DNA of 35,033 bases from Pedosphaera sp. (GTDB taxonomy: Bacteria; Verrucomicrobiota; Verrucomicrobiia; Limisphaerales; F1-12-MAGs170), in contig SIBF01000025.1 in assembly GCA_009695275.1 (NCBI GenBank), positions 1 to 35,033 of the forward strand. The letters are read 5' to 3'. The position numbers were made by a program, and so were the translations under genes. Numbering within the stretch: the stretch's first letter is position 1; each line of letters starts with the position of its first letter. Shown here in pieces: positions 1 to 6,492 of this stretch. The notes beneath the pieces were generated by a model. That model worked only from the letters and a program-made list of their open reading frames with translations, had not been told where the DNA came from and made no database searches.

Positions 1-1
1 G

Positions 2-100
2 CATCCCAAAGACTACCTCCCAGCCGCCCACTGGGAGAAGTCCACGCTGCGCAATCGCCACACGTGCCAGTCACCAAAACACCAAATCCGAAGGATTTAA
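2..100 (+). CDS. Possible C-terminal tail of a gene that starts left of the window
   Basis: An open frame enters from the left edge and runs 32 codons to a TAA at 98-100, starting HPKDYLPAAHWEKS. The composition looks protein-like, but I recognise no family. It lies tail to tail with the truncated primase-like gene at 123-764, so the junction between them may be a rearrangement point. It could equally be chance open frame. Confidence 0.2.
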   Translation, partial: HPKDYLPAAHWEKSTLRNRHTCQSPKHQIRRI

Positions 101-122
101 ACCAGTCACTGTCTTTTCCGGT

Positions 123-764
123 TTACCCCGCTTTTTCTGAGGTCTGCTCACGGATGCCGAGGGGCCACGCCGCCCATGAGCCGGGCAACGTCCACGCCTT
201 CGCGCCGTCGAGATGTTCCCAGCCTTGGCCGTCGAGCCGTCGTGCTTGGGCATTCACGCGCTCGCCGTCCGTGACGATCCACGCGCGCAAGCCGTAGCGT
301 TGGCTCGTGGTGAAGCGGAGGACGCCGCGCTCGCTCGCCCATTCGATTCCTTCGCGCCCGATGCCGCGCAAATTGGCGAGGGTTGCGAGTTCTTCCGCCG
401 TGCCGACTTCCAACTCAGGCAAGGATGGCTTGGCTCGTGGTGTTGGCGGCATCGGCTTCGGAGCGGTGAATCTGGCCGGTGCCAGGTGCCCGCTGGCAGC
501 AATTTCCAGGAAAGTGCGGCAAGCCACCTTCTTGTCGAGTCCGGTGATGCGCGTGAGGAAATCAATGGCGTCTCCACCTTCACCCGTGGAGAAGTCGTGC
601 CAGAGCAAGCTGTCCTCACTCACGCTGAAGGATGGCTTGTGATCTTCGCGCCAGGGGCAGCGGCAGGATTTCGAGGGCGTGCCGGGGAGGTTGTAACGCG
701 TCCACAAGTCGGGAATGCGAACAAGCGCTTTTGCGTCTGAAATGGAGATGGTGTGCATGGGCAT
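123..764 (-). CDS. Truncated CHC2-type primase-like protein of an integrative element
   Basis: The protein has 213 residues and resembles the N-terminal part of DnaG-like primases of phages and islands. Residues about 30-75 match the CHC2 region: CRCPWREDHKPSFSV, then WHDFSTGEGGDAIDF. The second cysteine pair of a classical zinc knuckle is replaced by D-F-S-T, so zinc binding is doubtful. Residues about 160-200 (RAWIVTDGERVNAQARRLDG) look like the lead-in to a Toprim domain, but the frame ends within a few residues of WPLGI, before any catalytic acidic motif. The gene therefore looks truncated and probably inactive. It is transcribed toward the left edge, in the same direction as the other island genes. 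A second Met at 756-758 is an alternative start; neither has a clear ribosome-binding site. Family call fairly sure; function lost is inference. Confidence 0.6.
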   Translation of the reverse strand: MPMHTISISDAKALVRIPDLWTRYNLPGTPSKSCRCPWREDHKPSFSVSEDSLLWHDFSTGEGGDAIDFLTRITGLDKKVACRTFLEIAASGHLAPARFTAPKPMPPTPRAKPSLPELEVGTAEELATLANLRGIGREGIEWASERGVLRFTTSQRYGLRAWIVTDGERVNAQARRLDGQGWEHLDGAKAWTLPGSWAAWPLGIREQTSEKAG

Positions 765-856
765 AAGGGGTTCTGCCTTGCACCAAGTCGGCTTGCTGGT
801 AGGGTGAGTCCGTCAAGTTTCTCACGCCTCGCGCGCCTCCGGGTGCCGGGGCGTTT

Positions 857-1180
857 TTACTTCGAGGCTCCTTGTTCGATCCCATCGAGGTTCGCGTAAA
901 GATGCGCCTTGAGTGAATCCCATGACACCAAGCGCACACCCTTCTTCGCTCCACGCTGCCGGAGACAAACGGATTTCACCGGGGGCCGGTGTCCGTTGCC
1001 GTCGCTGGGCAGGATGAGGGAGTTGAGGTAGCTCCGCGAGAGTCCCGTCACCGGGCATTGGGTGCCGGGCTTTGGAAGGCGGAGGAATTCGATCGGGAGG
1101 TTTGCGCCGTTAGCCGCTGGTGCAAGCGGGGCAATTGTTGTCTGGCCGTTGCCTGCCGTGGTTTGAAGTTTGTTCTTCAT
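857..1180 (-). CDS. Small excisionase/AlpA-like DNA-binding protein (putative)
   Basis: A 107-residue protein. Residues about 33-100 (LPKPGTQCPVTGLSRSYLN, then PPVKSVCLRQRGAKKGVRLV, then SWDSLKAHL) have the layout of small winged-helix proteins of the excisionase/AlpA type: a recognition helix after TGLSRS and a basic wing before a final W-D-S-L helix. The first about 30 residues are low-complexity and probably disordered. It lies between the primase-like gene and the 268-residue orphan, all on the minus strand of the island, where a recombination-directionality factor or element regulator would be expected. The role is inferred from size, fold pattern and context. Confidence 0.5.
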   Translation of the reverse strand: MKNKLQTTAGNGQTTIAPLAPAANGANLPIEFLRLPKPGTQCPVTGLSRSYLNSLILPSDGNGHRPPVKSVCLRQRGAKKGVRLVSWDSLKAHLYANLDGIEQGASK

Positions 1181-1225
1181 CTGCCCGTATCAGACGACAC
1201 GGGCAAACTCACTGCGACGAGGGTA

Positions 1226-2032
1226 TCACTTCGGAAGTGATTCCTTCGCTTTGGGCGGATACCATTTCACAAAGTTCTCACTGAGAAACCGGGTGAAATG
1301 GTCTGCTGGTTTCCAAGAATCAGGGTGCCCAAACATGGAGAGCTTGATCATATCCCAGGCTCGAAGAAACGCGGGTTCGCAGTCCTCCGCCTCCTGCACG
1401 GCGTCGCTCTTGGCAGATCGTTCATTCGGCTTCAAAGGCCGCCCGCTCCATCGGTGAATGTCCATGAGTTCCGGCCAACGCCACGAAATCTTTCTGTGAC
1501 GATTACCCTTGTTGTGACTCGACCGTTTGCCACTCTTGCCTTTCATCGGAAACAGGGAATCGGGCAAACCCTGCCGCCTTCTCTCGTCGTTAATCATTGT
1601 GAGAAAGCGTCGGACGAGTTCATTATCCTCCGCCATTAGGTTCCATTGCCACGGGAGCCATGGCTTGCTCCATCCTTGCTCACTTCGAGGAGGTGAGGAG
1701 ACTACACAAAGGTCTTTGCGGAGATTCTTGCCAATCGCAGGAATGAGCACGCTGTGCGCGCAAATCGGCAGCGCTGTCCACGCGGGGAGTTGTCTTTCCG
1801 GGTGAAGTCGGCGAACAAGTTCATATCGCTGCGCCGCAATTTCCATCGTTTGCTCCCATTGTTGGAACTTGTGGAAAATGGCTTGAGCAAGCAGCGGGTC
1901 TGAAAGTTTCGCTCTGTCTTTGGTGCGAGTTGTCGTGAAAGTCACGGGGTCAAAGTCGGCGTACACTAAACGCCTCCACCACCACCCGCCCACGAGTTCG
2001 TTTTCTGTCAGAATGCCCACCTTGCAGTTCAT
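1226..2032 (-). CDS. Hypothetical protein of the integrative element, 268 aa
   Basis: I do not recognise this family. The protein is rich in Trp, Arg and Lys (WWWRR near residue 18; PWLPWQW around 130; SWRWPELMDIHRW around 185) and has no signal peptide or membrane segment, so it is probably cytoplasmic and possibly nucleic-acid binding. A very basic stretch (KGKSGKRSSHNKGNRHRK) lies near residues 165-182. The frame is open throughout with a normal ATG start. It sits between the excisionase-like gene and a small membrane protein, in the cargo part of the element between integrase and replication gene, where defence or accessory genes often lie. No function can be assigned from sequence alone. 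Confidence 0.55.
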   Translation of the reverse strand: MNCKVGILTENELVGGWWWRRLVYADFDPVTFTTTRTKDRAKLSDPLLAQAIFHKFQQWEQTMEIAAQRYELVRRLHPERQLPAWTALPICAHSVLIPAIGKNLRKDLCVVSSPPRSEQGWSKPWLPWQWNLMAEDNELVRRFLTMINDERRRQGLPDSLFPMKGKSGKRSSHNKGNRHRKISWRWPELMDIHRWSGRPLKPNERSAKSDAVQEAEDCEPAFLRAWDMIKLSMFGHPDSWKPADHFTRFLSENFVKWYPPKAKESLPK

Positions 2033-2056
2033 GTTCTGGCGGGGTTCCCGTTCCTT

Positions 2057-2422
2057 CTATTCCTGCGGTTGCGCGCCGCGCGGCGGAATTCGTGAGCGCG
2101 GCGGAATTCTTGCGGTGTTGCCGTCAATCGAGACGGCGCGCGCGTCGAGGGTTTTTAATCCCTCAACCATTGAGGCGCACGCCTCAAGGCCGACACCAGC
2201 AACCAAGCTCAAGAGTAAGCCGAGCACGCCCCCGACGATGTAAATGGCCGAATAGATTTGGTGCATCGCGGTCTTCTCATCAACGCCAACGCCATTGCAG
2301 ATGAACAGGAGGCAGACGCAAAAAAGAATGCCGTTAAGGATTCGCAGGGTATTCATGATTTTCTTTTGGTGTGGCAGAACACTCAAGAGGATGTTCATTC
2401 CAAGGATTCGCAGGGTATTCAT
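2057..2422 (-). CDS. Small membrane protein with duplicated 5' end
   Basis: A protein of 121 residues, or 99 if translation starts at the second copy of MNTLRIL (ATG at 2354-2356). Two hydrophobic segments follow: NGILFCVCLLFICNGVGV and IYSAIYIVGGVLGLLLSLVA, so an inner-membrane location with two helices is likely. The N-terminus MNTLRIL occurs twice, 22 residues apart, because of a direct DNA repeat (2336-2370 and 2402-2436). Both starts have the same weak upstream context (AAAAGAAAATC). The C-terminus reads IPPRSRIPPRG, which is simply the translation of a GC-rich repeat, so the last about 15 residues may be acquired. No family recognised; the gene belongs to the island. Confidence 0.5.
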   Translation of the reverse strand: MNTLRILGMNILLSVLPHQKKIMNTLRILNGILFCVCLLFICNGVGVDEKTAMHQIYSAIYIVGGVLGLLLSLVAGVGLEACASMVEGLKTLDARAVSIDGNTARIPPRSRIPPRGAQPQE

Positions 2423-2493
2423 GATTTTCTTTTGGTCTGTTGCCGATGATTAAAACGCTCGCCCACTTAGCCCAGGAATTCCGCCGCGCTCAC
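2092..2493. repeat. 18-bp perfect inverted repeat flanking the small membrane gene
   Basis: Bases 2092-2109 (GTGAGCGCGGCGGAATTC) recur as a perfect reverse complement at 2476-2493. A second partial copy of the left arm (GCGCGGCGGAATTC) lies just before it, around 2078-2091. A related motif (AATTCCGCCG, twice) occurs near 34170-34200. This is probably a dispersed short repeat; the pair brackets the membrane-protein gene like ends of a small cassette. No transposase lies between them. Confidence 0.7.
2336..2436. repeat. 35-bp direct repeat pair, period 66 bp, over a start codon
   Basis: Bases 2336-2370 and 2402-2436 are identical over 35 positions. On the minus strand each copy contains the translation start of the small membrane protein (upstream context, ATG and codons for MNTLRIL). 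The 66-bp period is a multiple of three, so both starts are in the same frame and the longer product simply has 22 extra residues. Confidence 0.9.
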
Positions 2494-2540
2494 TTCTTCG
2501 CCGCTTTCGCTCAATCAATGCCAGGAGGTTGGCGCGCCGC

Positions 2541-2978
2541 TCAGATGAACACTTCCGCGCTGACTTGGAAATGAGCGGCGAGTTTGCGGACGTGGGCCAG
2601 AGTGAGGTTGCGCTCGCCCCGGAGAATCATCGCACCCAAATTGCGGCTGCCGCCCAGCATGCGCGACAAGTCGGCGGCCTTGAGGCCGTGTTCCGCCAGC
2701 AAGTGTTTGAGAACCGCAAGGCCACCGGGAGCGGGCAAGGGCTTGGCGTGCGTGCGGTCGTATTCGTCCACGAAATGCGCGACGGCTTCCAGAAAGTCCT
2801 CCTGTTCACTGTTCAAGGGAAACCCGGCGAGCGCTTCCACCACGGCAGAGGCCGCGCGCTGTTCGGCTGCGTTGTGGATCGGGCGCGGGAGGTGCAGGCC
2901 GCACAAAGCCGTGTAGGTGTCCGGCACGTCTTCGTAACGCGCAAAGCGCGCGGAGGACTGGCGGTGAAGTGTTTTCAT
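2541..2978 (-). CDS. higA: HigA-type antitoxin, Xre-family HTH
   Basis: A 145-residue antitoxin. The C-terminal half (about residues 80-145) carries a helix-turn-helix of the Xre/HigA type (LKHLLAEHGLKAADLSRMLG, then LILRGERNL-like ILRGERNLTLAHVRKLAAHF), and the N-terminal half would wrap the toxin. The start at 2976-2978 was chosen because it overlaps the toxin stop in an ATGA arrangement; the open frame extends further upstream, but only through the toxin gene. Toxin-first order is the hallmark of higBA modules. HigA neutralises HigB and represses the shared promoter; the palindrome at 3284-3302 is the obvious binding site. In an integrative element the pair probably helps to stabilise the element. 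Confidence 0.85.
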   Translation of the reverse strand: MKTLHRQSSARFARYEDVPDTYTALCGLHLPRPIHNAAEQRAASAVVEALAGFPLNSEQEDFLEAVAHFVDEYDRTHAKPLPAPGGLAVLKHLLAEHGLKAADLSRMLGGSRNLGAMILRGERNLTLAHVRKLAAHFQVSAEVFI

Positions 2979-3283
2979 AATTCGTCTTTCCATCGGTTGC
3001 GGCTGTATTCGGCGTGAGTCAGGAAACGGAGGGCGAAACAAAGCTGACGGTTGTAATGCAGCGCGGCGATGAGCCGGTAGTGATTGCCGCACACGTTGAA
3101 CACGGTGGCCGTGCGCCCGCTGCGGACGGCCACGGGGTCCGCGTGCGGGAAAACCCGGCGGAGCGCGGCCAGGTGCGCGAAGTCGTTTTGCTCGATGAGC
3201 CGCTGCCACACGGCGAGGGCTTCGCGCGCTTTGGGAAATTGTTCGGCCCACGTCTTGAGCGTGGAAGGTTTGATGAGCCGCAT
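2975..3283 (-). CDS. higB: HigB-type mRNA interferase toxin
   Basis: A 102-residue RelE/HigB-fold toxin (MRLIKPSTLKTWAEQF at the start; VFNVCGNHYRLIAALHYNRQ in the core; FLTHAEYSRNRWKDEL at the end). These match the typical HigB pattern of a basic-aromatic core strand followed by a TH-x-EYD-like end; here the motif reads THAEYSRNRW. Such toxins cut mRNA on the ribosome. The start at 3281-3283 is preferred over an upstream ATG at 3322, because it gives the family length and lies directly after the operator palindrome. The gene is 35 bp downstream of the integrase stop and overlaps higA by four bases. Confidence 0.85.
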   Translation of the reverse strand: MRLIKPSTLKTWAEQFPKAREALAVWQRLIEQNDFAHLAALRRVFPHADPVAVRSGRTATVFNVCGNHYRLIAALHYNRQLCFALRFLTHAEYSRNRWKDEL

Positions 3284-3302
3284 TGCATACCTAATGTATG
3301 CA
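3284..3302. promoter_or_regulatory. Palindromic operator in front of higB
   Basis: TGCATAC and GTATGCA form a perfect 7-bp inverted repeat with a 5-bp spacer, immediately against the higB start codon. Such palindromes are bound by HigA dimers to autoregulate the operon. As it abuts the ATG, the transcript may be nearly leaderless, or begin further upstream inside the integrase tail. Confidence 0.75.
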
Positions 3303-3318
3303 CGGGCGTCTGGCGGTG

Positions 3319-4467
3319 TCAATCGTGTCTGACCGTGTCCGCGCTTGTTGCATGGATGCCGGGCAGCTTCGCCATTGCCGCCGCGAGTTGTTCACGTTCG
3401 TGGTGCGTGTAGCCGCCGTGGATTTCCGCGCTCTTGTGGCCGGTGATTTTCATCCGCAGTTCCGCGCTCACACCGGCATTGGCCAGGGCGGAAACGTGAC
3501 TGTGCCGGAGGCTGTGGAACGTCCGCCGGTTCACCTTTCGCGCACCAAGCCCTTGCACTTCCTGTAAGTCGAGCCCCGCGCGCCGCACGATGGATTTGAA
3601 ACTCTCGCTCAAGCCGCGCCGTCCGCCGGGGCCTTTGCCCGCCATGCCCGGCAGGATGAACTTTTCCGCCGTGTCGCCGGCAAGCGATTCAAGGTGTGCT
3701 TGCAATTCGGGGTGAAGAGGAAGTTCGAGGTTATCTTTCGTTTTCCGCGTTTTGAACACAACGCTGGCCTTGGCGAAATTGATTTGCGCCCATTGCAGGT
3801 TGACGCAATCGCCCATCCGTGCGCCGGTGAAATACGCCACCATGATGAGCGTTTTCCATTCGGCCTCCGCCGCGTCCACCAGCATCCGAATCTCCGTGGC
3901 GTTGAACGTCCCTCGCTCGATGCCATCTTTTTGGGGAAGCTCCACCGGGTCGGCGGGATTCGTGTCGATGAGTCCCTCCCGCCGCGCGCGATTGAATGCG
4001 GCGGAAACAATCTTCGCATCCAGACGAACGGTGCCCGGTGCGAATCCCTGTTTGATGCGGGCGTGAACGAAGTTCTGCACATCCCGCGTGGCGATGGATG
4101 CGACGGGAACCTTTGAACGTGAGCCGAGCGATTTAATGAAGGCTGCGACGGTCGAGCGATACCGTTCCGCCGTTCCACCGCTTTTTGTGGCCGTTTTGCC
4201 GTCCAACCATTCGGCGAGGAAATCCGCGACGGGAACGGTGCGGATGCGTCCGCCGCCCACGCGCTCCATCAAATCGCTGACGACTTTGCGCGCCTGCTCT
4301 TCGGTGAGGGATTCCGCGCGACGTGCGGTGCGTTCAAACGTGAGGGCCGTTTCCAGCGCCTTCGATCGGTCGGTTTGCTTGGTAGAGCGGAGCACGAGCC
4401 TCCCCGAGGCGTCACGGAATGCGGCGTGATAAAACTTCGAGCCGGGCCGTTGGTGGATGCTCGCCAT
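3319..4467 (-). CDS. int: Tyrosine recombinase (integrase) of the element
   Basis: A 382-residue site-specific recombinase of the phage-integrase family. The N-terminal part (about 1-70) is an arm-binding-like region, 80-165 is the SAM-like core-binding domain, and 185-365 is the catalytic domain. The catalytic set is visible: R217 in TGARMGD, the beta-strand lysine at 242 or 244 (RKTK), H318 and R321 in HSLRHSH, H344 in GHKS, and Y353 in GGYTHHER. It should catalyse insertion and excision of the element at the tRNA-derived site. The gene starts about 100 bp from the att fragment at 4567-4594, the standard layout of islands, and is followed by higBA. Confidence 0.95.
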   Translation of the reverse strand: MASIHQRPGSKFYHAAFRDASGRLVLRSTKQTDRSKALETALTFERTARRAESLTEEQARKVVSDLMERVGGGRIRTVPVADFLAEWLDGKTATKSGGTAERYRSTVAAFIKSLGSRSKVPVASIATRDVQNFVHARIKQGFAPGTVRLDAKIVSAAFNRARREGLIDTNPADPVELPQKDGIERGTFNATEIRMLVDAAEAEWKTLIMVAYFTGARMGDCVNLQWAQINFAKASVVFKTRKTKDNLELPLHPELQAHLESLAGDTAEKFILPGMAGKGPGGRRGLSESFKSIVRRAGLDLQEVQGLGARKVNRRTFHSLRHSHVSALANAGVSAELRMKITGHKSAEIHGGYTHHEREQLAAAMAKLPGIHATSADTVRHD

Positions 4468-4566
4468 TGGCCTGCTAACATATTGCTAACATCCACCCGC
4501 GTCAACGGTGTTCAATTATGTCGAAAACATTGATATTTTTGCGAATCCGAGGGATGGAATCGAAGC

Positions 4567-4594
4567 CCGGGTTCGATTCCCGGTAGGGTCGCCA
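4567..4594 (+). other. tRNA 3'-end fragment, att junction of the integrative element
   Basis: CCGGG, loop TTCGATT and CCCGG form a perfect T-arm, followed by seven acceptor bases (TAGGGTC), discriminator G and CCA. No matching 5' half (GACCCTA) occurs upstream, so this is not a tRNA gene. It is best read as the copy of a tRNA 3' end left at the far side of an integrated element; the chromosome continues to the right. Discriminator G fits tRNAs such as Glu or Gln, but identity is not settled. Confidence 0.8.
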
Positions 4595-5099
4595 ACATTA
4601 GTTTTTCCCTTTTTTGCCAGTGTGTTCCTGAGTTTTTAAGAAATGCGCACAGGACAGATTCAGAGTTGAAATCAGAGTTTTCACGCCAATAACGGCGGCG
4701 TGTCGGGCCTTTTGTAAACGCTCTCCCTCCACGCAAACTCATTCAGCCACGCGCTCGTTTCGACTGCGCTGGAAGTGTCCGCGTGGCGTCCTCTCCCATT
4801 CCAAATTCCGGGCCGAACAAGTTCCGCCAGCGCTCGACCGATCGCACCGCACCGAGAACCCACTCGTCCACTTTCTCCTCGATCACGCCACCACCAGAGC
4901 GCGATTCCGTGAAAAGTCGGTCACGTCGAGTGGTTGCCGGCCAACGATGGTGTGCGCAGCATCAATATCTTTCCCACGGATGGATTGGCCATCGCGCTTG
5001 ATGACAATCTTTGCGAGAATCCCGGAGCATCGCCCGTCACCACGGGACATCTAATGTCTAAAACAAGCGCAGTATGAACCGTTGTATCAGTAGGAGCAT
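4595..5099. other. Gap of 505 bp next to the att site, no intact gene
   Basis: No convincing complete gene is visible between the att fragment and the EboE-like gene. One short open stretch (4913-5077) looks like the end of a protein and is listed separately. The remainder shows no strong hairpin or promoter that I can defend. Confidence 0.5.
4913..5077 (+). pseudogene. Possible C-terminal remnant of an unidentified protein
   Basis: After a stop at 4910-4912, an open stretch reads HVEWLPANDGVRSINIFP and then TDGLAIALDDNLCENPGASP to a TGA at 5075-5077. The composition is protein-like, but there is no start codon near the beginning and the frame is closed upstream. It may be a leftover of a gene damaged when the element integrated. 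I do not recognise the family. Confidence 0.25.
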
Positions 5100-6284
5100 T
5101 CATGGGGTCGAGTGATTAGAATGCAGTCGGATTCCCCGGCGCTCGAACTCGCCCAGCGTCCAGCGGTACTCGGCCACGAGTTGATCCACAACGCTGCGAT
5201 TCTTCATTCCAGGCGGCATAACTTCCCACGTGTAAGTTTCCATCTCGAAGTGGGCGCACATTTTCGGATTCTGCTGGACGAGATCCAACACGCCGAGAAG
5301 ATGATCCGCGGTCGTGCCAAAGAGCGGGGTGGGCTGGCAATGCAGAGGAACATGGAAGTGAATGCGCCACTCATCCTCCGTCGGCTGTGCCGGTGCGGCC
5401 AGCGCCAGATCGAGATCGCGGTAGCGTGTGATTCCGCCCGAGCTCTGACGCGCCAGAACCTGATGGAAATAGACATCCTCCGCAAACGCGGCCAGCGCTG
5501 CGCGAGCTTCGGAGGTTGGCCGGAGGCTCAATGCGGAACTCAGGTGAATCTTGCTGATCTTGATGCCGGCCTTCCGCAGTCTGCCAATGGCCTCGACCGG
5601 CTGTTCATACTCAACCGCCAGATGGCAGCAGTCGTAATTCACGCCAAGGCACTCATCGAGCCGGGAGTCACCGGGACGATCCGCCCTGAGTTGATCGAAG
5701 AACCGGACGGTTTCCGCCGTGTTTTCAATATAGCAAAGCGGCTCGGGTTCGAGCCCAAGATGCAGCTTTATACCCGAACGGTCCCAAAGCTGAGTGATAT
5801 GATCAACACAACGCCAGAGATTCTCTCGCGCCGCGCGGACTTGCGCTTCCTCGTAAATGAATTCCTTGAAGGAAACAGGCACCGTGCTGACGCTGCCTTC
5901 GATTCCAGCGGGCACCAATTGGGCCAGGATATCGAACAGCCGCTGTGTGTACTCTAGCCGCTCCGGCCTGGTCCAGTCGGGCTCATAAACCTGCTCCTTC
6001 ACTCGCACGCCATGAAACCGTCCGTAGGGAAATCCGTTGATCGTAAAGACGTAGCAGTTCTCCGCATCGAGCCAGTCGCGGAACGTGGCGAGCGTCGCCG
6101 GTTCATTCAGTTCCCGCGAAGCCAGATCACTCAGTCGGAGACCAATTGCGTATGGCTTTCCCGGAGAGATTTGGTCACGAACCGCGAGCGTGTACTGCTG
6201 AAGTGCCTCCAGCGTCTCCGCCCAGCTCTCGCCGCGATGAATGTTGGTGCAGTAGGCGAGGTGAATATCGTGAGAGAGGCGCAT
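5100..6284 (-). CDS. eboE: EboE-like metabolite-traffic protein, xylose-isomerase-like TIM barrel
   Basis: A protein of 394 residues from the chosen start, beginning MRLSHDIHLAYCTNIHRGES. It has the look of the EboE family, a TIM-barrel group related to sugar-phosphate isomerases: WAETLEALQQY, GKPYAIGLRLSD, ENCYVFTINGFPYGRFHG, GIEGSVSTVPVSFKEFI, GLEPEPLCYIE, GVNYDCCHLAVEY, and HFEMETYTWEVMP near the end. The His, Glu and Asp residues in these strand ends could bind a metal. EboE is linked to the ebo cluster, implicated in moving a small-molecule precursor across the membrane; no other ebo genes are nearby, so the job here is unclear. The frame is open to 6509; another Met at 6336-6338 is possible. 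The gene is divergent from the ligase fusion. Confidence 0.75.
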   Translation of the reverse strand: MRLSHDIHLAYCTNIHRGESWAETLEALQQYTLAVRDQISPGKPYAIGLRLSDLASRELNEPATLATFRDWLDAENCYVFTINGFPYGRFHGVRVKEQVYEPDWTRPERLEYTQRLFDILAQLVPAGIEGSVSTVPVSFKEFIYEEAQVRAARENLWRCVDHITQLWDRSGIKLHLGLEPEPLCYIENTAETVRFFDQLRADRPGDSRLDECLGVNYDCCHLAVEYEQPVEAIGRLRKAGIKISKIHLSSALSLRPTSEARAALAAFAEDVYFHQVLARQSSGGITRYRDLDLALAAPAQPTEDEWRIHFHVPLHCQPTPLFGTTADHLLGVLDLVQQNPKMCAHFEMETYTWEVMPPGMKNRSVVDQLVAEYRWTLGEFERRGIRLHSNHSTP

Positions 6285-6492
6285 CGGGTCAGGTTGGTTT
6301 CCGCCGGTCCAGTTGCGGGAAAGCTTTTCGAGATTCATTAACCACGGCGCCAGTGTTTCCCAATCCCGACCCAAGCCGCAACTCTGGAGAACACTCTGGA
6401 GAACAAGGGCGAGAAAAACCAAAATCCGACACCGTGGCGGAATCTCTGTTCTGTTGTCGTGCTCTCTTGCGCCACGGTGTAAGCTGCGGGTG

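Noticed and set aside
2541-3251. Longer 236-residue version of the HigA frame
   Set aside because: The first 90 residues overlap higB in another frame and are of low-complexity Arg/Pro/Ala type; the ATGA overlap start is better.
4530-4594. Complete tRNA gene
   Set aside because: Only the T-arm and acceptor 3' half fit. No complementary 5' acceptor strand (GACCCTA), D-arm or anticodon arm is present upstream.
4512-4742. Minus-strand 76-residue open frame containing LPGIEPGL
   Set aside because: This motif is the usual artefact of translating a tRNA T-arm in reverse; the DNA is the att fragment.
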